A stretch of 20,375 bases of DNA from positions 1 to 20,375 of the forward strand of contig JAHEOI010000272.1 in the NCBI GenBank assembly GCA_018610125.1. Reading direction: 5' to 3'. Below the pieces are notes generated by a model, which was given only the letters and a program-made list of their open reading frames with translations, searched no databases and was not told the DNA's origin. A program made the translations under genes and the position numbers. The stretch is from Verrucomicrobiota bacterium. Lineage in GTDB: Bacteria; Verrucomicrobiota; Verrucomicrobiia; Limisphaerales; JAHEOI01. Shown here piece by piece: positions 5,853 to 15,333 of this stretch; the first letter of the stretch is position 1, and the number at the start of each line of letters is the position of its first letter.

Positions 5853-8800
5853 ATGAGCACACGAAAAGTCGGCTTGAAAGTGCTTTTGGCACTAGGCGCC
5901 ATCAGTCTTGGGGTCTCTTTGACGTCAACGCAAGCGGGCGAGGTTAGGCTTGATTTATATGGAAGTCTTGGTGGTGCGGGACCGTCGATTCCCGGGCCTA
6001 TGGTGAGCGATCTGACGGAGGCCTCACAATTTCCGAATAATCCGACATTTTCCAGCAATACTGGCGACTTTGCTCCGATCCAAATCGGTATCCAATGGCC
6101 GGAGCCATTCGAGGAGGCGGATGCTGTGGGAGACAATTACGGTCTCAGGATGCAAGGCTATCTTCAGGTTCCTGCTGATGGCCAATGGAAGTTCTTCGTG
6201 CGCAGTGATGACGGATCAAGCTTTCGGCTGAACCGGGACGGGGCCGCTCCCGGAGATGCCGAAGAGGTTGCGCGCGTGCCCGGCGACGATTGCTGCGATG
6301 CATTCATTGACGACGGTGTTCGCAGTTCGACCCCGATCGATTTGCAAAAAGGCCGGGAATATTACTTCGAGCTCTTGCTTAAGGAGAATACCGGTGAAGA
6401 CTGGGCTCAAGTCGGCTGGACCGGGCCCGGTATTGATGAGCCTCAAGTTATTACGAGCCGTTTTGTGCAACGGTTCGTTAACGAATCGGGAGCGCCGGTA
6501 ATCACACAACAGCCGGAGGACAGCGAGGTTGACGAGGGGGATCGCGCCGTTTTCGAGGTCTCGGTCGATGCCCTCCCACCTGTCGATTACCAGTGGAAGC
6601 GGGACGGTGAGCCGATCGAGGGTGCGGTCAACTCGTTTCTCGTATTGGAAAGCGCTTCGCCGCAGGCGGATGACGGGGCCGGCTTTACCGTCGATGTTTC
6701 CAACGCCTCCTCGGATGAGCCGATCACAAGCAGCTCGGCCACCCTGACCGTTAGTCCGGATACAACGCCTCCACGGTTGGCCGGTGCAAGGGGCTCGGGG
6801 CGGCTTGACGGGCTTGTGGTGGAATATTCGGAAGCGGTGGAAGAAGGCTCGGCAACCGATTTATCCAATTATTCAATCGAAGGTCAGGATGTCACTCTCA
6901 ATAGCGCGACCTTATTCGAAGAGGACAAAGTCCTGCTTGATGTAAGTGAATACACGGCCGATCCGATGCAAGTTCAGGTTAGCAATGTCAAAGACCTTAG
7001 TTCTGCCGGCAATCTGATCGCGGACAATTCCGAAGCTCAGGTTGCTTTGGCGCTGAGCTTACGGGGCTATTGGCCGTTTGACCAAGGAAGCGGTGACGTC
7101 GCGGTTGATTTGGCCGGCGGGCATCCGGGGATTATTGTGGGCAGCACCCAATGGAGTGAGGATGTGCCATCCCTGGGGGATCGAAGCAATCCGTTTGCCC
7201 TCGAGCTTGGGGGCGAGGGCGACGGTGTCGTCACGGAATTCCCAGGTATTGGAGGCCAAAAGCCGAGAACGGTCTCGTTTTGGATCAAAGCACCCGAGCA
7301 GAACAACTCGGAGCAGCGCATCGTTGCGTGGGGAAACTCCGCTCTGGCTGGTGGGAAACAGCATATTCGTATCAACGAAGGGACTCAAACGATTCGAACC
7401 GAGTATCAAGGAGGAAACAATTGGGGATCGACTCCCATTACAGATGAGACCTGGCATCATGTTGTCTCCGTGCTACCTGATGTCGAGAATCCGAATAACG
7501 ATGATGTGCGACACTATGTCGATGGGGAGCTGGATCCCCAAGATGGCGGGGCATCGCAGGCAATTGATGTCGATATTAGCAGTGACGAGGCGCGACCTGT
7601 GACCATTGGGCGAGGGCACCAAGCAGGGCAAGGATTACAGGATTTGTTCGAAGGCACAATCGATGATGTGGCCATTTTTGAGGAAGAGCTGACCGAGGAA
7701 GAAATTGCGGCCCTGACCTCGGGGCAAGACCCGTTGGAGATCGCGGAAGTCTTGTCAGCTCCTTTGACGATCACACAACAGCCGCAGGATCAGGCTGTTA
7801 CCGAGCTTCGGCCGGTAACCTTCGAAATCGGAGTAAGTGGTCCGGACCCTTCGGTCGTCGAGTATCAATGGTTTCGCAATGGGGAAGCCGTTTCCGGGGC
7901 GACGGAAGCCACCTGGACGCTCGAGGAACCGACGGCGGAGGAAAACGATGGGGAGCGGATCACCGTGGAAGCCTTTAATGCCGATGGGAGCTTCAATCGG
8001 GTCACCAGTCGGGAGGCCATATTGACCGTTGAGGAGGACTTGAGCCCGCCTGAAATCGTCGAGGTGAATGGATTCGCCGGCGCCGTCAATCGCGTGATTA
8101 TTCGCTTTGATGAAGAGGTGGATGAAGCCACGGCGACGGACCTATCCAGTTATGAAATCGAAGGCTTGACACTTGAGGAGGCAACTCTTGGTGAAGCCGG
8201 TCGGGAGGTTGTCTTGGCGACAAGTCAACAAACCTTTGATCAAGAATATGGCCTGGCTATTGACGGCATTAGCGACGTCGCTCCTGCGGGCAACGTCGTA
8301 AGCGCAGAGGTGTCGTTTACCTCGGGGCTTTCCTACTCGAGAGAAATCTTGGTAGACAATCCGGTTCGCTATTGGCGGCTGGACGAATCGAGCGGCACGA
8401 CTGCTGTAAGCTTGGTCTCTGGAGCTGATGATCCCGCCACGGCCAATGGGACGTACGCCGGCGACCCGATGTTGGGGGCCGAAAGCCTTATCCTGACGGA
8501 TCCCGAAAATACCGCCGTCGCCTTTGACGGGGGGCAAAACGTCGATATTCCCAACGGTGCGGCCATTAATGTGGGCGGTCCTTATCTCGAAAAGAGCTTC
8601 GAGATGTGGATTGAACCGGCTGAAATCCTGGGGGATGAACAGGCTCAGGGCCTGTGGGAGCAGGGTGGAGGCACCCGCGGGATTGGACTCTATCTCATCG
8701 GCAACGAGCTTTTCATGAATGCCTGGAATAATGCCGATGACGGGGATGGTGCACCTTGGGGCTCAGGTACCGAGGGACAGGATCCTGTGTTTGTGGGAGG

Positions 8801-10565
8801 TGGCAATCTCCAGGTCGGGCAGCCGGCCCACGTTGTCGGCGTTATGGACGGTGTTGCGAGTGATGGTCTCAGCGGAACCCTGCAGCTCTATATCAACGGT
8901 GAGCTGGTTGACGAAACGGAAGGGGTGGGGCAGCTCTTTGATCACGGAGGGGATGTCGACATCGCCGAAGTGGCGGACCTTACCCATACCGACGTGGGCA
9001 CGGGCAATTTTAACGGGATAATTGATGACATCTCTCTTTATAATACGGCTCTTTCGTCGGAGCAGATCCGGGCGCATTTCGAGGCCGGGTTCAAAGGAGT
9101 CTTGAGCGGTCCTGCGAGAATCACAAAGGAACCGCAGGACAAAAGTGTGCCCGAAAACAGCACCGCCGAGCTCACCGTGGAGCTCGACGGCCTTCCGCCG
9201 TTTGAAATCACCTGGTTTAAGGATGACGAGGAAGTGAAACGGGTTTCGACAGTGGAGAACTTTTCAAGTTTTTCTTTCCGCGCGACTGCCGAGGAGAATA
9301 ACGCGGTGATTCGGGTGGAGGTTGGCAATTCGAAGGGGCAGACGGACTCACGAGAGGCCACAGTGACCGTTGAGATGGATACGACGGCTCCCCAAGTGAG
9401 TGAGGTGACCGCGGCATCGGGGGATGCCGGGATTATCATCATTACATTTGACGAGCCGGTGGATGAGGCGTCGGCCACCAATCTGGACAATTATTCGATC
9501 GAAGGCTTGACGGTGACCCAAGCACGGCTGCGTCCGGATGGGCGGACTGTGGTCCTGACGACCGACGCACAAGAAGCCGGTCAATCGATTACGGTGCAAA
9601 TCGATGGTGTTCAGGACCTCGCCGCTGCCGCGAATGCAACCTCAACGGAGACGACAACGCAAGCGGCGGATCTGGCTCGCCCTGTCCGAGCTTACTGGGA
9701 TTTTGAGGAAGGCGAAGGCAGCAGCGTGGCCGACCGGGCGAACGGTCATGACGGGACATTGGAAGGTGATCCGCAGTGGGCTTCCGATACGCCTGCTCTG
9801 GGCGGGCGCGAGAGCACCTCGGCTCTTGAATTTGATGGAGAGGCCGACTTTGTTCAAACGCCATTTGCGGGAATCGGGGGTAGTAATCCCAGGACGGTCT
9901 CGTTCTGGGTTAAGACGACCGACACCAGTACTCATGGCATTGTGGCATGGGGAGATGATATCACCGCCGGCGAGAAATACCATATTCGAGTCAATGGCGG
10001 GACCGGCACCATTCGCACCGAGGTTCAAGGTGGAAACAATTGGGGCTCGACTGAGATCATCGATGGAGAATGGCACCACATTGCTTCGGTGGTCCCAAAT
10101 ATTGAGGACGCCGATAACCTTGACGTCATTCACTATGTCGACGGGGAGCTTGATCCCCGGTTGGGTGGGGCCGGCCAGGCGATTAATACCGATATTTCGA
10201 GCGACGACGCATTGGCGGTGACGATCGGGCGGCGCACTCAAGGCGACACACAAGATCATTTCACCGGCGTTGTTGATGAAGTGGCCATATTCGATGCTGC
10301 CTTGAATCCCGGGCAGATCGCGGAACTGGCTTCAGGGCAAAGCCCGCTTAATATTGTGCAGGTCCCTCAGGCGACCGAGCCGCCCAAAGCGCCCGAGGTG
10401 AGCATTTCTCTGGAAGGGAATAACGCAACAATCGAAGTCACGGGAGAAGCCACTCTGCAGACCGCGCCGTCAGTAACCGGTCCGTGGAGCGACAGTGAGC
10501 AGCAAAGCCCGGCAACCTTCCCCATCGACGAAAGCCGGTCGATGTTCTTCAGGGCGGTTAAATAG
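5853..10565 (+). CDS. Giant secreted PA14 / Ig-like / LamG repeat protein
   Basis: About 1570 residues from the start at 5853, preferred over ATG 5802 because it begins a signal peptide (MSTRKVGLKVLLALGAISLG...TQA). Domains in order: a PA14-like domain at 30-210 (GYLQVPADGQWKFFVRSDDG, then EYYFELLLKE); then three rounds of Ig-like domain, SbsA-type Ig-like domain (DxSxPxI...FDExVDEAxATxLSxYxIEGL) and LamG/concanavalin-A-like jelly roll, at about 213-628, 636-1080 and 1085-1493; and a C-terminal domain ending SMFFRAVK (about 1513-1570). LamG 1 and 3 are close copies (QGGNNWGST, HYVDGELDP, SSDxA in both); LamG 2 is divergent (YWRLDESSG, GIIDDISLY). PA14 and LamG domains usually bind glycans or proteins, so a cell-surface or extracellular adhesin or carbohydrate-binding role is likely. 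No catalytic domain is visible. No strong ribosome site precedes the chosen start. The gene converges with the GH-like gene. Confidence 0.9.
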   Translation: MSTRKVGLKVLLALGAISLGVSLTSTQAGEVRLDLYGSLGGAGPSIPGPMVSDLTEASQFPNNPTFSSNTGDFAPIQIGIQWPEPFEEADAVGDNYGLRMQGYLQVPADGQWKFFVRSDDGSSFRLNRDGAAPGDAEEVARVPGDDCCDAFIDDGVRSSTPIDLQKGREYYFELLLKENTGEDWAQVGWTGPGIDEPQVITSRFVQRFVNESGAPVITQQPEDSEVDEGDRAVFEVSVDALPPVDYQWKRDGEPIEGAVNSFLVLESASPQADDGAGFTVDVSNASSDEPITSSSATLTVSPDTTPPRLAGARGSGRLDGLVVEYSEAVEEGSATDLSNYSIEGQDVTLNSATLFEEDKVLLDVSEYTADPMQVQVSNVKDLSSAGNLIADNSEAQVALALSLRGYWPFDQGSGDVAVDLAGGHPGIIVGSTQWSEDVPSLGDRSNPFALELGGEGDGVVTEFPGIGGQKPRTVSFWIKAPEQNNSEQRIVAWGNSALAGGKQHIRINEGTQTIRTEYQGGNNWGSTPITDETWHHVVSVLPDVENPNNDDVRHYVDGELDPQDGGASQAIDVDISSDEARPVTIGRGHQAGQGLQDLFEGTIDDVAIFEEELTEEEIAALTSGQDPLEIAEVLSAPLTITQQPQDQAVTELRPVTFEIGVSGPDPSVVEYQWFRNGEAVSGATEATWTLEEPTAEENDGERITVEAFNADGSFNRVTSREAILTVEEDLSPPEIVEVNGFAGAVNRVIIRFDEEVDEATATDLSSYEIEGLTLEEATLGEAGREVVLATSQQTFDQEYGLAIDGISDVAPAGNVVSAEVSFTSGLSYSREILVDNPVRYWRLDESSGTTAVSLVSGADDPATANGTYAGDPMLGAESLILTDPENTAVAFDGGQNVDIPNGAAINVGGPYLEKSFEMWIEPAEILGDEQAQGLWEQGGGTRGIGLYLIGNELFMNAWNNADDGDGAPWGSGTEGQDPVFVGGGNLQVGQPAHVVGVMDGVASDGLSGTLQLYINGELVDETEGVGQLFDHGGDVDIAEVADLTHTDVGTGNFNGIIDDISLYNTALSSEQIRAHFEAGFKGVLSGPARITKEPQDKSVPENSTAELTVELDGLPPFEITWFKDDEEVKRVSTVENFSSFSFRATAEENNAVIRVEVGNSKGQTDSREATVTVEMDTTAPQVSEVTAASGDAGIIIITFDEPVDEASATNLDNYSIEGLTVTQARLRPDGRTVVLTTDAQEAGQSITVQIDGVQDLAAAANATSTETTTQAADLARPVRAYWDFEEGEGSSVADRANGHDGTLEGDPQWASDTPALGGRESTSALEFDGEADFVQTPFAGIGGSNPRTVSFWVKTTDTSTHGIVAWGDDITAGEKYHIRVNGGTGTIRTEVQGGNNWGSTEIIDGEWHHIASVVPNIEDADNLDVIHYVDGELDPRLGGAGQAINTDISSDDALAVTIGRRTQGDTQDHFTGVVDEVAIFDAALNPGQIAELASGQSPLNIVQVPQATEPPKAPEVSISLEGNNATIEVTGEATLQTAPSVTGPWSDSEQQSPATFPIDESRSMFFRAVK

Positions 10566-10568
10566 GGA

Positions 10569-10601
10569 AGGGACACTCGTCCAGAGCGAGCAAGTCCCTA
10601 C
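10569..10601. terminator. GTAG-headed REP-like hairpin between convergent genes
   Basis: AGGGAC (10569-10574) pairs with GTCCCT (10594-10599), and CTCG (10576-10579) with CGAG (10587-10590) around a 7-base loop. The right foot is CTAC (10598-10601), so the minus strand again shows GTAG then hairpin. It lies in the 53-bp gap between two convergent stops and could act as a bidirectional terminator. Confidence 0.55.
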
Positions 10602-10618
10602 CGCAACAGCGTTGTTGT

Positions 10619-13492
10619 TTATTCGCTTGAGGCGCTCGTGGTGCCCTCTCGGTCCAGGGGAACGATGATGTACGGCGCGCGCTTCTCGAAGTCGGGCCAA
10701 ATGGCTCCGTTGCCTTGGGTGTCCATGACTTCGATGAAATACATAAAATTGTATCTGGATGGTACCTCGTGAGCGGGCACGGTGGCTTTGTAGTACCCGT
10801 TGTCGGTCAGGACCATCGGTAGGCTGCGGTAGTCATGCATCTGATTGACACTACGATAGCGTAGACGGACTGATTGGACGCCGGAAGGGTCGGTTACCTT
10901 GGCTCTAACGACCAGGGGCTCCCTCGGCTTGGCGTTGCGGACCGGGTCGTGGGTGACGTCGGGGGCCTCGCGATCGTCACTGACAGTGACTTCGATCGCG
11001 CCGGCCGCTTCTTCGTCGGGGAATCGTTCCATGAACGATTCGGCATCGAGGGCTTCAATGTAGTATTGCAAGCCGGGCTTAACCTCGTCGCCGGGGAGTT
11101 GTGCCCGATAACGGTGCGGCCCGATGGACTCCATCGTAGTCCGGCGCCATGGCCCATAACCATTTCGATAGACCAACGTCACGCGACGCAGCTCACGCTC
11201 GCTTTTGACGGTAGCGGTCACACCGACCGGTTTATCCGGTTTGGCGCGACGAACCGGGGCATGACCGATCCAGGGATGATTCTCGCCTTCGGGAAGGTCC
11301 AAATCGTGTCGTTTTGCCTTCAGTGCCTTGATTCCTTCTTTAAGCTTGTTCAGCTCGTCTTTCCAATGACCCGACAGACCTTGGCTTCGCAGGCCCATCA
11401 TCAGGTCGTCGTGATAGACGTCACCCGCGGACTCAACGATCTTTTTCCAGGCATTGATGGCCTCTTGTTCGTGCCGAATGGCGGCATCCAATTCGGTCAC
11501 GTCTTGAGTCATTTCCCAGAGGTTATAGGCAATTGCGGCATCGGGGCGGCGTGCGTGATAACGCGCCAGGTTGGCGAGGATTTTCAGGTCGGTGATTGTC
11601 GAGAGAAGCTCCTTGCTCGGATTGTCCTCCATGACTTCTTGTGCTTTTTCAACGTGACCAAGCACGATCCGGGCCTGCTTGGTTAGCCAGCGGGTGGTTT
11701 CGGTCGGATGCACTTTGGGTGAGAAATCGCCTTCGACACGTAATGCCGCGGCCGTCTCGTAATCTTGGAACAACTGAATGTCGCTGGCTTCCGCTTCGGC
11801 GTATTCCGGCAGATCGTGTTGTCGCTGCTTCTCGAACCATCCCCGAGTGGTTGGAAAGTGGTCGTAAGGGAAGCAGGAAGCGACAATGCGGGGGAGGATT
11901 TTGCTGGCTGCGTGGAGACCTTTTTGGAGATGCGGTCCCGCCTGCTTACCGAAACGCCCCTTGAATTCGTTCTGCCACACGCGGGGAGAAACTTGAGGGT
12001 TGTACCCGACTCGTCCGAAGCATTGGAAGAAGTGCCAATACCGTTCGAGCTCATAATCGTAATACCGGTAGGGCCGATTCAACAGTTGGAAAGGCTCTTG
12101 ATCAAAAGGGTGCCCCTGCATCTTGGTAGCGAGAGGGATGGAGACTTCGTAGCCACGTCCGTCATATAAGTGGGTGCTTTTGGCAAAGCGGCGCGCATAT
12201 TCAGGACTCCCCCAAAGCAGGATGCGTGTGGTGCCGCTGTTCCAAAGGCGCCAATGAATCGGATACTTTTTTGGATAAAACAATAGGTCGGCATAGCCGT
12301 GGCGATCGTCATATTGGTTCCCACGCGGGATGTGGGTCGGATGGAAGGGCATCCCCATCTGCTCGGCCCAGTACTTTGTCGTCAGCCGAAAGTTTACCCC
12401 CTTACGGACGATCATGTTGATGATCGAGTCGGGAACATGCTTGGCGCGGCCGTCGATTGCGAGATTGGGACGGGCTTCAAGCAATGTGTCATAAACCTCG
12501 CTCCAGAAATCGGGGGCTTCCTTGCCTGTAAGCCCGGATTCCCAATGCATCCGAAATTGAATGCCGTCCATCTCGGGAAATTCGTCCACCATTTGGCGCA
12601 AAGCCGCCTTGGTATAAGGCACCAGGTTGCTGCCGTTTAGCCCCGCCACCCGTCCGGGTAATGGTTTCTTAGCGGCTTCCTCGGATCCCTGGACGCCACC
12701 TCGATAGATGTGATCCCAGATGCCGAGGCGCACATCGACGCCGTGACTGTGTGCGATTTCAATCATTCGATTCAGGTCACGTCGATTTTTCTGTTGCTCT
12801 TGGTCACTCAGGCCAACCACCTTCACATCGGGATAGCCCGGGACATCGAAGAAATAGGGGTAAGGCGGTGCCACATAGCCATTGGTTTCATACCCGAAGA
12901 TGAGGACAAAGGTATCCATCCGGTTTTTGGCCATGGTGCTGAACAGGTGTCTCCAGTATTTCGGATCGTGCAGTTGCCGCTGGAAGACCTGCTTGTGCAT
13001 GGTGTAGTCGGCAAGGGCCCGCTCTGGGACGTAGGGACTCTGCTGCCGGTCTTCAATGTTTTGGAATGGATCCTCGGGGCTTGCCTCAGAGATCCAACGG
13101 ATTCGCTCGGCAACTCCAAGCAGTGCATACATAACGCCGCGGGTGTCGGAACCGGTCGCCAGCACGACCGATTGGCCGTCGCGCTCGAATTTCCGGACAA
13201 AAAGTGATTCCGGCGCCTCGGGAACGCTCTGGTCAAATGGGTCGAGCAGCGGAGCGGCGGGGTTTTTCGAGGCATCCGAGGCGGCAATGACGTAGTCGCC
13301 TTCAGCCGCATCGAGGCTTTGCGCACGCTGCACGTCGAAGTGCTTATCTTCAAGCGCTTCGGTCAGTTCTTGATAAGCAAACTCGATGGGGCGGGCAGGC
13401 TGCTCCGACTGAACAAGCGTGACGGATTGACCGGCAAGATTGCCAACGCAGAGCAAGTTAATCACCAATAACGCGGTAAATTGAGCGTTCAT
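10619..13492 (-). CDS. Secreted GH67-like glycoside-hydrolase-type protein with two C-terminal beta-sandwich repeats
   Basis: About 957 residues. The start at 13492 gives a signal peptide (MNAQFTALLVINLLCVGNLAG) with AGG a few bases upstream; an ATG at 13552 would precede it without reason. Residues 24-140 resemble the N-terminal domain of GH67 alpha-glucuronidases and GH20 hexosaminidases (YVIAASDAS, then GSDTRGVMYALLGVAERIR). A TIM-barrel-like region follows (DYTMHKQVFQRQLHDPKYW, MAKNRMDTFVLIFGYE, HGVDVRLGIWDHIYRGG, DGIQFRMHWESG), with E318 in HWE a possible acid/base. A helical part runs to about 740. Two tandem modules opening HAPVRRAKP and HDPVRNAKP follow (about 740-830 and 845-950). 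The substrate is not determinable; an alpha-glucuronidase-like role on plant or algal polysaccharide is a guess from the fold. It is transcribed divergently from the oxidoreductase gene, suggesting a shared control region. Confidence 0.75.
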   Translation of the reverse strand: MNAQFTALLVINLLCVGNLAGQSVTLVQSEQPARPIEFAYQELTEALEDKHFDVQRAQSLDAAEGDYVIAASDASKNPAAPLLDPFDQSVPEAPESLFVRKFERDGQSVVLATGSDTRGVMYALLGVAERIRWISEASPEDPFQNIEDRQQSPYVPERALADYTMHKQVFQRQLHDPKYWRHLFSTMAKNRMDTFVLIFGYETNGYVAPPYPYFFDVPGYPDVKVVGLSDQEQQKNRRDLNRMIEIAHSHGVDVRLGIWDHIYRGGVQGSEEAAKKPLPGRVAGLNGSNLVPYTKAALRQMVDEFPEMDGIQFRMHWESGLTGKEAPDFWSEVYDTLLEARPNLAIDGRAKHVPDSIINMIVRKGVNFRLTTKYWAEQMGMPFHPTHIPRGNQYDDRHGYADLLFYPKKYPIHWRLWNSGTTRILLWGSPEYARRFAKSTHLYDGRGYEVSIPLATKMQGHPFDQEPFQLLNRPYRYYDYELERYWHFFQCFGRVGYNPQVSPRVWQNEFKGRFGKQAGPHLQKGLHAASKILPRIVASCFPYDHFPTTRGWFEKQRQHDLPEYAEAEASDIQLFQDYETAAALRVEGDFSPKVHPTETTRWLTKQARIVLGHVEKAQEVMEDNPSKELLSTITDLKILANLARYHARRPDAAIAYNLWEMTQDVTELDAAIRHEQEAINAWKKIVESAGDVYHDDLMMGLRSQGLSGHWKDELNKLKEGIKALKAKRHDLDLPEGENHPWIGHAPVRRAKPDKPVGVTATVKSERELRRVTLVYRNGYGPWRRTTMESIGPHRYRAQLPGDEVKPGLQYYIEALDAESFMERFPDEEAAGAIEVTVSDDREAPDVTHDPVRNAKPREPLVVRAKVTDPSGVQSVRLRYRSVNQMHDYRSLPMVLTDNGYYKATVPAHEVPSRYNFMYFIEVMDTQGNGAIWPDFEKRAPYIIVPLDREGTTSASSE

Positions 13493-13523
13493 AAGCCTGG
13501 CTCTAATAAAGTGATCGGCAACC

Positions 13524-13552
13524 AGTGAAAGAAAAGAGAGCTCGCCTGTCAA
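13524..13552 (-). promoter_or_regulatory. Weak promoter candidate for the GH-like gene
   Basis: On the minus strand, TTGACA (13552-13547) is followed after 17 bp by TTCACT (13529-13524), a poor -10 box with three of six matches. The distance to the start at 13492 would give a leader of about 25 nt containing the AGG ribosome site. The -35 box is the only convincing part. Confidence 0.3.
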
Positions 13553-13675
13553 CGCAATTCGCTCCCTTGAAACGCTCGTGAACTACCTCGCATTGGAAAA
13601 ATTTCTGGCCATAGGGTGAGCGAATCCGGTACAAAAGGGAATTGGTCCTGAATCGTCGTATGAGCAGAGGTAATT

Positions 13676-15094
13676 ATGCCGACTAATAACGATAGCTTAA
13701 ACCAGTCGGGCGGCGGGATGAACCGTCGCGAATTTCTCGGAAAATCGGTTACGGGCGCCGCCGCGATGATGGCGGGTCCGGCGATCCTCCGGGGACAGAA
13801 TTTGAATGAGAAGCTTGACGTGGCCGTGATCGGAGCCGGAGGCCGGGGGGCGCATGATACCGCCAAGGTCGCAAATGCCGGTGCGAATATTGTGGCATTG
13901 TGCGACGTGAGCGAAAAGCGGCTCGATGTCCAGGGGAAGCAATACCCGAAGGCCAAGAAATTCATTGATTTCCGGAAGGTCTACGAGCATGAGAAGGACT
14001 TTGACGCGGTGATCGTAGCCACCCCGGAGCATACGCATGCCTTTGCGACGCTTCCCGCCTTGCAGCTCAAGAAGCATGTCTACTGCGAGAAGCCGCTGAC
14101 GCACAACGTATGGGAGGCGCGACTGATCCGAAAGGCCGCTCGCGAAGCGAACGTGGTCACCCAGCAAGGTACCCAGCTCCATGCCAGTGATAATTACAGG
14201 CGGGTAGTGGAGCTGATCGCCAATAATGCGGTCGGACCGGTCCGGGAAGTCCATGTCTGGGTCTCACGGGCCTGGGGATGGCATTCGAGTAAAGAAGCTG
14301 CCGAGGAAGCGGACGATCGATTTATCATTATCGACTCGCCTACCGGTTCCATGCCAAAGCCCGACGGCCTGCACTGGGACCTTTGGATCGGGCCCGCCCA
14401 GATGCGTCCGTTCCATAAGGATTACTATCCGGGACCGAAATGGTATCGCTTTTGGGACTTTGGCAACGGAACCATGTCCGATCTCGGAAGCCATCGGAAT
14501 GACCTTCCCTTCTGGGCACTCAAGTTGACCGCGCCGCGGACGGTCGAAGCGTTCGGTCCGCCGCCGCATCCCGATCTTGCGCCGGCTTCAATGCACGTGA
14601 TGTACGAATTTCCCCAGCGTGGTGATATGCCGCCGGTTACGATGACGTGGTATCAAGGCGAGCACAAGCCGGAGATCTGGAAGCGTGGGGATATCCCTCA
14701 ATGGGGGAATGGCTGCCTTTTCATTGGCGATAAGGGCATGCTGCTCGCCGATTACCGCAAGCATGTCTTGTTGCCTGAGAAAGACTTCAAGGATTTCGAA
14801 GCCCCTGCTCCCTATCTACCGCGTCCGGAAGGCCATCATGCCGAGTGGGTCAAGGCATGTAAGACAGAAGGTCGCGCGTCGGCCGATTTTGAGTACGCGG
14901 GATTGCTTACCGAGGCGAACCATCTTGGGAATGTCGCTTTCCGAACCGGGAAAAAGCTCCAATGGGATCCGGTCAATCTCCGCGCGGTCAATGCTCCGGA
15001 GGCGTATCGGTATATCCGGCGAGCCTATCGCAAGGGGTGGGAGTTTCCTTCGTCGGTTGCGATAGCGGATGAAGCCATGGGGGAAGAGGGATAG
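13676..15094 (+). CDS. Tat-exported Gfo/Idh/MocA-family oxidoreductase
   Basis: 472 residues. The start at 13676 has AGAGG 5 nt upstream; an internal ATG at 13718 (MNRREF) is the alternative. A twin-arginine leader (NRREFLGKSVTGAAAMMAGPAI) predicts folded export by Tat, common in this family in Verrucomicrobiota and Planctomycetes. A Rossmann NAD(P)-binding domain follows: VIGAGGRG at 51-58, an acidic D77 after strand 2 (ALCDVSEKR), ATPEHTH at 115-121 and the family signature CEKPL at 137-141. The C-terminal part is the long variant of the family (WDLWIGPA, FWDFGNGTMSDLGSHRNDLPFWALKL). These enzymes oxidise or reduce sugars, inositols or related cyclitols. Exported members probably carry a tightly bound cofactor and may work on glycan side groups. 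It is divergent from the GH-like gene, fitting a carbohydrate-processing pair; the substrate is unknown. Confidence 0.9.
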   Translation: MPTNNDSLNQSGGGMNRREFLGKSVTGAAAMMAGPAILRGQNLNEKLDVAVIGAGGRGAHDTAKVANAGANIVALCDVSEKRLDVQGKQYPKAKKFIDFRKVYEHEKDFDAVIVATPEHTHAFATLPALQLKKHVYCEKPLTHNVWEARLIRKAAREANVVTQQGTQLHASDNYRRVVELIANNAVGPVREVHVWVSRAWGWHSSKEAAEEADDRFIIIDSPTGSMPKPDGLHWDLWIGPAQMRPFHKDYYPGPKWYRFWDFGNGTMSDLGSHRNDLPFWALKLTAPRTVEAFGPPPHPDLAPASMHVMYEFPQRGDMPPVTMTWYQGEHKPEIWKRGDIPQWGNGCLFIGDKGMLLADYRKHVLLPEKDFKDFEAPAPYLPRPEGHHAEWVKACKTEGRASADFEYAGLLTEANHLGNVAFRTGKKLQWDPVNLRAVNAPEAYRYIRRAYRKGWEFPSSVAIADEAMGEEG

Positions 15095-15333
15095 TCCAAG
15101 CGAGACGTCGCCTTAGACCCGAAAAGCCGTAAGGGGAAGGGTGGGCGTGCTTTCAGGGGGAGCAAAGTCGGTCGGCAGGGGGAAAAGCGATGCAGAAATT
15201 CTCATTCGCCTCACGACGAGCCGGGGAGTAAGGCTTCCGTCGAAACGGACTCTGGCAGGTTCGGCTTGACGGCGGGGGAAGCTGACAATTAGGGCTTTAC
15301 AGGGGAAGGACGGAATGAGGAAAGTTTCAGATT

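Noticed and set aside
9604..10259. Two 205-residue frames, one on each strand, inside the LamG gene
   Set aside because: Both are shadows of the long LamG reading frame in a GC-rich region.
10874..11686. 270-residue plus-strand frame
   Set aside because: Antisense to the GH-like gene, whose domains and signal peptide are coherent over its whole length.
15095..15333. G-rich leader before squalene-hopene cyclase considered as a riboswitch
   Set aside because: No conserved core of a known riboswitch class could be found and the visible stems are weak.
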